A stretch of DNA of 8,526 nucleotides, from contig JALUJS010000435.1 of assembly GCA_027056825.1 (NCBI GenBank), positions 1 through 8,526 on the forward strand, read 5' to 3'. Source of the stretch: Candidatus Krumholzibacteriia bacterium (GTDB taxonomy: Bacteria; Krumholzibacteriota; Krumholzibacteriia; LZORAL124-64-63). The translations under genes were made by a program, and so were the position numbers. Position 1 is the first letter of the stretch. Each line of letters starts with the position of its first letter. Below, one piece after another: positions 6,116-8,526 of the stretch. The notes beneath the pieces are model-generated. The model saw nothing but the letters and a program-made list of their open reading frames with translations, was not told the DNA's origin and did no database searches.

Positions 6116-7176
6116 GAGCGGACCACTCCTTCCATCAGCTGTCGGTACTGGTTCATCAGTTCGGCGCCTTCGGGGACCATGCCGCCGCAACGGCCGTAGA
6201 AGTCGACCGGGGCCTTGCCGCCGACGGCCAGGCGTACGTCCTCGACCATCTGGCCGGTGGACAGCTCCACGGCCAGGAAGCGCATGTCGCGCTCGGCGTG
6301 GGCGGCGATGGCCTCGCTGGGGAACGGCCACAGGGTGATGGGCCGCAGCAGCCCCACCTTCAGCCCCTCGGCGCGGGCCTGGTCCACCGTCGAGTAGACG
6401 ATGCGGCTGATCACGCCGTAGGCCACGACGATCAGGTCCGCGTCCTCGGTGCGGTACTCCTCGCACAACGCTTCGTTGGCCATGATTTCCCGGTACTTGG
6501 CGTCCAGCTTGAGGTTGTGCTCCTCCAGCTCCGACGGCTCCAGCACGATGGAGCTGATGAGGTTCTTGCTGGTGGCCGGCGTGCCGTCCACCGCCCAGGC
6601 GGTGTGGTCGTAGGGCACGGGCTTGGCCTCGGGGATCTCCACCACCTCCATCATCTGTCCGGTGATGCCGTCGGCCATGATGCAGGCGGGGTTGCGGTAC
6701 TTGTCGGCCAGGTCGAAGGCCTTCATGGTCAGATCGCACATCTCCTGGGCGCCGTTGGGGGCCAGGGTGATCAGGCGGTAGTTGCCGTGCCCGCCGCCCT
6801 TGGTGACCTGGAAGTAGTCGGCCTGCTCCGGGGCGATGTTGCCCAGCCCGGGTCCGCCGCGGTCGATGTTCACCACGACCAGGGGCAGCTCGGCGCCGGC
6901 GCAATAGCTCAGGCCCTCCTGCTTGAGGCTGAAGCCGGGGCTGCTGGAGGCGGTCATGGTGCGGATGCCCATGCCCGCGGTGCCGTACACCATGTTGATG
7001 GCGGCGACCTCGCTCTCGGCCTGGATGAAGACCCCGCCGAGGGCGGGGAAGTGCAGGGCGGCCGCGTGGGCGATCTCGCTGGCCGGCGTGATCGGGTAAC
7101 CGTAGTAGGCCCGGCAGCCCGCCGCCAGAGCGCCGACGATGATGGCGTCATTGCCCTTCATGAATTGTTTGGCCAT
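6112..7176 (-). CDS. vorB: 2-oxoacid:ferredoxin oxidoreductase alpha subunit, VorB type
   Basis: A 354-residue protein matching the family annotated as 3-methyl-2-oxobutanoate dehydrogenase subunit VorB. It contains the pyrimidine-binding domain of the ThDP enzyme (GYPITPASEI, 26-35; IQAESEVAAINMVYG, 51-65; SSSPGFSLKQEG, 77-88) and the strongly conserved RGGPGLGNI (106-114) and TKGGGHG (125-131). The C-terminal transketolase-like domain follows (LLRPITLWPFPSEAI, 277-290; ELSTGQM, 304-310). It has no iron-sulfur motif of its own, so it relies on the separate ferredoxin-like subunit encoded just upstream. The start ATG has AGGGAG 8 bases before it, and the gap to the ferredoxin gene is 57 bases without a terminator. 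The VorB label reflects sequence type. Related KorA-type alpha subunits use 2-oxoglutarate, so the preference for valine-derived 2-oxoisovalerate is inference. Confidence 0.92.
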   Translation of the reverse strand: MAKQFMKGNDAIIVGALAAGCRAYYGYPITPASEIAHAAALHFPALGGVFIQAESEVAAINMVYGTAGMGIRTMTASSSPGFSLKQEGLSYCAGAELPLVVVNIDRGGPGLGNIAPEQADYFQVTKGGGHGNYRLITLAPNGAQEMCDLTMKAFDLADKYRNPACIMADGITGQMMEVVEIPEAKPVPYDHTAWAVDGTPATSKNLISSIVLEPSELEEHNLKLDAKYREIMANEALCEEYRTEDADLIVVAYGVISRIVYSTVDQARAEGLKVGLLRPITLWPFPSEAIAAHAERDMRFLAVELSTGQMVEDVRLAVGGKAPVDFYGRCGGMVPEGAELMNQYRQLMEGVVRS

Positions 7177-7233
7177 GGCCTTGTCTCCCTTTTTGGATAT
7201 CGAACGAACCTGTCGTGACTGTCCCGTCCAGCC

Positions 7234-7464
7234 CTAGGGCTTGACCACCTTGATGGCCCCAGGTTCAGGGCAGGCGTAGAAGCACAGCCCGCAGCCGGTG
7301 CAGTCGGCGCCGGTGTAGTAGGCCGGGTGGTAGCTCGCGCTGTTGAGGTCGTCACTGATGGCGATGACGCTCTTGGGACAGACTCCCACGCACAGCTGGC
7401 ACCCCTTGCACAATTCGGCATTCACTTCCATGAAGGGGGCATCGACAGCGGCGTTGTTGGTCAT
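7234..7464 (-). CDS. Small 2[4Fe-4S] ferredoxin-like (delta-type) subunit
   Basis: A 76-residue protein with two complete [4Fe-4S] motifs: C19-x2-C22-x2-C25-x3-C29-P and C55-x2-C58-x2-C61-x3-C65-P. This is the pattern of bacterial ferredoxins and of the iron-sulfur subunit of VOR/KGOR-type oxidoreductases. It should carry electrons out of the ThDP active site formed by the next two gene products. The region between clusters (SDDLNSASYHPAYYTG) is typical of this subunit rather than of free clostridial ferredoxin. The ATG at 7464 is chosen because GAGGTGA precedes it with good spacing. An in-frame TTG at 7506 would overlap the predicted -10 element and so lie upstream of the transcript start. 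It is the first gene of the oxidoreductase operon. It could also serve as a free electron carrier. Confidence 0.92.
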   Translation of the reverse strand: MTNNAAVDAPFMEVNAELCKGCQLCVGVCPKSVIAISDDLNSASYHPAYYTGADCTGCGLCFYACPEPGAIKVVKP

Positions 7465-7505
7465 GGGAATCACCTCGCACGGATTGAAGGGATCGTTGCG
7501 GTACA

Positions 7506-7534
7506 AACATAACAGGTGCCGCCAGCGCTCCCAA
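7506..7534 (-). promoter_or_regulatory. Candidate extended -10 promoter of the oxidoreductase operon
   Basis: On the minus strand TTGGGA (7534-7529), a 17-base spacer and TATGTT (7511-7506) preceded by TGT form a sigma70-like promoter with an extended -10. Transcription would begin near 7499, about 35 bases before the ferredoxin ATG. The -35 element touches the T-run of the preceding terminator, so the two transcription units are packed end to end. Confidence 0.55.
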
Positions 7535-7562
7535 AAAATATGTTCCCCGGCGGTCCGGGAAC
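7533..7562 (-). terminator. Rho-independent terminator of the enoyl-CoA hydratase gene
   Basis: Four bases after the crotonase stop codon the minus strand reads GTTCCCGG (7562-7555), a 4-base loop, then CCGGGGAAC (7550-7542). The arms pair with a single bulge. ATATTTTTT follows (7541-7533). A GC-rich stem and six consecutive T are classical for an intrinsic terminator. It implies that the crotonase gene is transcribed apart from the ferredoxin operon. Confidence 0.75.
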
Positions 7563-7566
7563 CGGA

Positions 7567-8349
7567 TCAACGGTCCTTGAACTCCGGTTTCCTCTTCTCC
7601 AGGAAGGCGTTGCAGCCCTCGCGGGCGTCGTCCGAAGCGGCCGCGACGCCGAACAGGGCCGCTTCCAGGCCGCAGCCGCGGTCCTGGGTCATCTGCAGCC
7701 CCTCGCCCACCGCGCGCAGGGCCAGGCGCAGGGTCAGCAGCGACTTGCCGGCCAGCTTGCCGGCCAGCTCGCGCACGGCGCCGTCCAGGTCGCTCGTGGG
7801 CACCACGCGGTTGACCAGGCCGATGGCCAGGGCCTGCTCGGCGTTGATCATCTCCCCGGTCAGGACCAGCTCCTGGGCCCGGCCACGGCCCACCAGCCGC
7901 GCCAGGCGCTGGGTGCCGCCGAAACCGGGAATCAGGCCCAATCCCGTCTCCGGCAATCCCAACCTGGCCGCCTCGGCGGCGTAGCGCAGGGTGCAGGCCA
8001 TGGCCAGTTCGCAGCCCCCGCCCAGGGCGAACCCGTTCACCGCCGCGATGACCGGCTTGCCGAGGTTCTCGATGAGGTCCATGAGACGCTGCCCGGCCAG
8101 GGCGTAGCGCTCGGCCTGGTCCGCACGCAGATCAGCCAGCTCGGAAATATCCGCCCCGGCGACGAAGGCTTTCTCCCCCGCGCCGGTCAGGATCACGGCC
8201 CGCACCCCGTCATCGGCCTGCAGGGCCGTAAAGCACGCCGTCAGCTCGGCGATGGTGGCGCGGTTCAGGGCGTTGAGCTTGGCGGGACGGTTGACGGTGA
8301 CGGTGGCCACGCCGTCGGCGGTATCCAGCAGGATGTTCTCGAAAGCCAT
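7567..8349 (-). CDS. Enoyl-CoA hydratase (crotonase family)
   Basis: A 260-residue, full-length crotonase, the usual size for short-chain enoyl-CoA hydratase, which adds water across trans-2-enoyl-CoA in beta-oxidation and amino acid degradation. Seen in the sequence: the CoA/oxyanion region FVAGADISEL (62-71), NGFALGGGCELA (105-116) and GLPETGLGLIPGFGGTQRL (131-149). E114 and E134 occupy the positions of the two catalytic glutamates of rat mitochondrial hydratase (E144 and E164) with the same 20-residue spacing. This supports real hydratase activity rather than another crotonase reaction. The ATG at 8349 has AAAGGA 6 bases upstream. An in-frame GTG at 8388 would sit at the predicted transcript start and is rejected. 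It has its own promoter and terminator, so it is a single-gene unit beside the oxidoreductase operon. Its chain-length preference is unknown. Confidence 0.93.
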   Translation of the reverse strand: MAFENILLDTADGVATVTVNRPAKLNALNRATIAELTACFTALQADDGVRAVILTGAGEKAFVAGADISELADLRADQAERYALAGQRLMDLIENLGKPVIAAVNGFALGGGCELAMACTLRYAAEAARLGLPETGLGLIPGFGGTQRLARLVGRGRAQELVLTGEMINAEQALAIGLVNRVVPTSDLDGAVRELAGKLAGKSLLTLRLALRAVGEGLQMTQDRGCGLEAALFGVAAASDDAREGCNAFLEKRKPEFKDR

Positions 8350-8396
8350 GGGGATTCCTTTCGCAGGGGTCGCGGGGCAGCTTTTCACCTGCCCGG

Positions 8397-8425
8397 ATTA
8401 TAGTCTCCCGACGGCCGCCCTCCAA
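8397..8425 (-). promoter_or_regulatory. Strong sigma70-type promoter of the enoyl-CoA hydratase gene
   Basis: The minus strand carries TTGGAG (8425-8420), exactly 17 bases, then a perfect TATAAT (8402-8397). The transcript would start near 8390, giving a leader of about 40 bases to the ATG at 8349. The -35 element lies in one arm of the inverted repeat at 8420-8451, so regulation by a dimeric repressor is possible. Confidence 0.7.
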
Positions 8426-8451
8426 GGGTCTCCTTTTTTGGCGACTTGGAG
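8420..8451. repeat. 7-bp inverted repeat CTCCAAG-N18-CTTGGAG upstream of enoyl-CoA hydratase
   Basis: CTCCAAG (8420-8426) and CTTGGAG (8445-8451) are perfect inverted arms separated by 18 bases that include a run of six T. The left arm covers the -35 hexamer of the crotonase promoter. The arrangement suits an operator or a DNA hairpin. It is not a good terminator, because the T-run lies inside the loop. Confidence 0.45.
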
Positions 8452-8467
8452 CCGGATATCGTTTATT

Positions 8468-8485
8468 ATCAGGGTTAACCCGGAT
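8468..8485. repeat. 18-bp imperfect palindrome with perfect GGGTTAACCC core
   Basis: GGGTTAACCC (8472-8481) is a perfect 10-bp palindrome. It extends to ATC-N-GGGTTAACCC-N-GAT (8468-8485) with one mismatched pair. It overlaps the start of the ACCCGGATTATT repeat at 8478-8489. It could be a regulator-binding site for the region to the right or part of a mobile-element end. Confidence 0.45.
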
Positions 8486-8489
8486 TATT
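8478..8489 (+). repeat. Copy of a repeated motif ACCCGGATTATT (right-hand copy)
   Basis: The 12 bases are identical to those at 409-420. With flanks, 8473-8491 matches 404-422 at 16 of 19 positions. A 10-base core, CCCGGATTAT, also occurs at 8392-8401, where it overlaps the crotonase -10 element. All three copies have the same orientation. Confidence 0.5.
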
Positions 8490-8526
8490 CATGAAGGAGC
8501 GTAGCGAGGATGAGGAAACAGCGCGA

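Noticed and set aside
8491..8526. A possible plus-strand gene start at the right edge (ATG at 8491 or 8510, the latter with GGAG 10 bases upstream)
   Set aside because: Only 6 to 12 codons are visible, too few to recognise a protein. The candidate -10 TATTAT at 8464-8469 has no matching -35. It may equally be mobile-element terminal sequence.
1..8526. CRISPR arrays, tRNA or rRNA genes, phage or defence genes
   Set aside because: No regularly spaced repeats, tRNA-like cloverleaf, conserved rRNA segment, or nuclease, methylase, toxin or integrase motif was found on either strand by reading.

Overview
The window comes from a GC-rich bacterium. Its gene content (2-oxoacid:ferredoxin oxidoreductase, small 2[4Fe-4S] ferredoxin, acetate-type CoA-transferase, alanine-dehydrogenase-like enzyme, enoyl-CoA hydratase) suggests an anaerobe or facultative anaerobe that oxidises amino acids or 2-oxoacids with ferredoxin as electron acceptor. 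The surface lipoprotein built from Ig-like/Fn3-like modules plus an FGE-sulfatase domain is a style I associate with the FCB superphylum (for example Krumholzibacteriota- or Eisenbacteria-type genomes). That placement is a weak inference, and a deltaproteobacterial-type host is not excluded.

Every confident gene is on the minus strand, so the window reads right to left. At the right edge (8350-8526) is a promoter region with inverted repeats. It is followed by a single-gene unit for an enoyl-CoA hydratase/crotonase (8349-7567) that ends in a clear rho-independent terminator. A second promoter overlaps that terminator and starts a five-gene run: ferredoxin (7464-7234), VorB-type alpha subunit (7176-6112), a fused beta+gamma subunit (6115-4697), an alanine-dehydrogenase-like enzyme (4618-3515) and a CoA-transferase/acyl-CoA hydrolase (3518-2196). 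Two of the junctions are 4-bp ATGA overlaps. A GC-rich hairpin sits between the oxidoreductase genes and the dehydrogenase/transferase pair.

Further left is a separately promoted lipoprotein gene with a C-terminal FGE-sulfatase fold (2016-385). Last comes the N-terminal 80 codons of a response regulator (242-1), cut by the window edge, with its own leader containing inverted repeats.

The metabolic genes make a coherent route, by inference. The dehydrogenase would deaminate an amino acid to a 2-oxoacid. The ferredoxin-linked oxidoreductase would decarboxylate the 2-oxoacid to an acyl-CoA and reduce ferredoxin. The CoA-transferase would then move CoA to or from a carboxylate, possibly as an energy-conserving acid-forming step. 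The enoyl-CoA hydratase next door fits acyl-CoA turnover but is transcribed separately.

I found no CRISPR array, RNA gene, phage gene or complete transposon, and no system I would call new with confidence. The most interesting leftovers are: a 12-bp motif repeated near both ends of the window, possibly a mobile-element terminus; a composition break inside the lipoprotein gene at its domain boundary; altered signature motifs in the alanine-dehydrogenase homologue; and the beta-gamma fusion.
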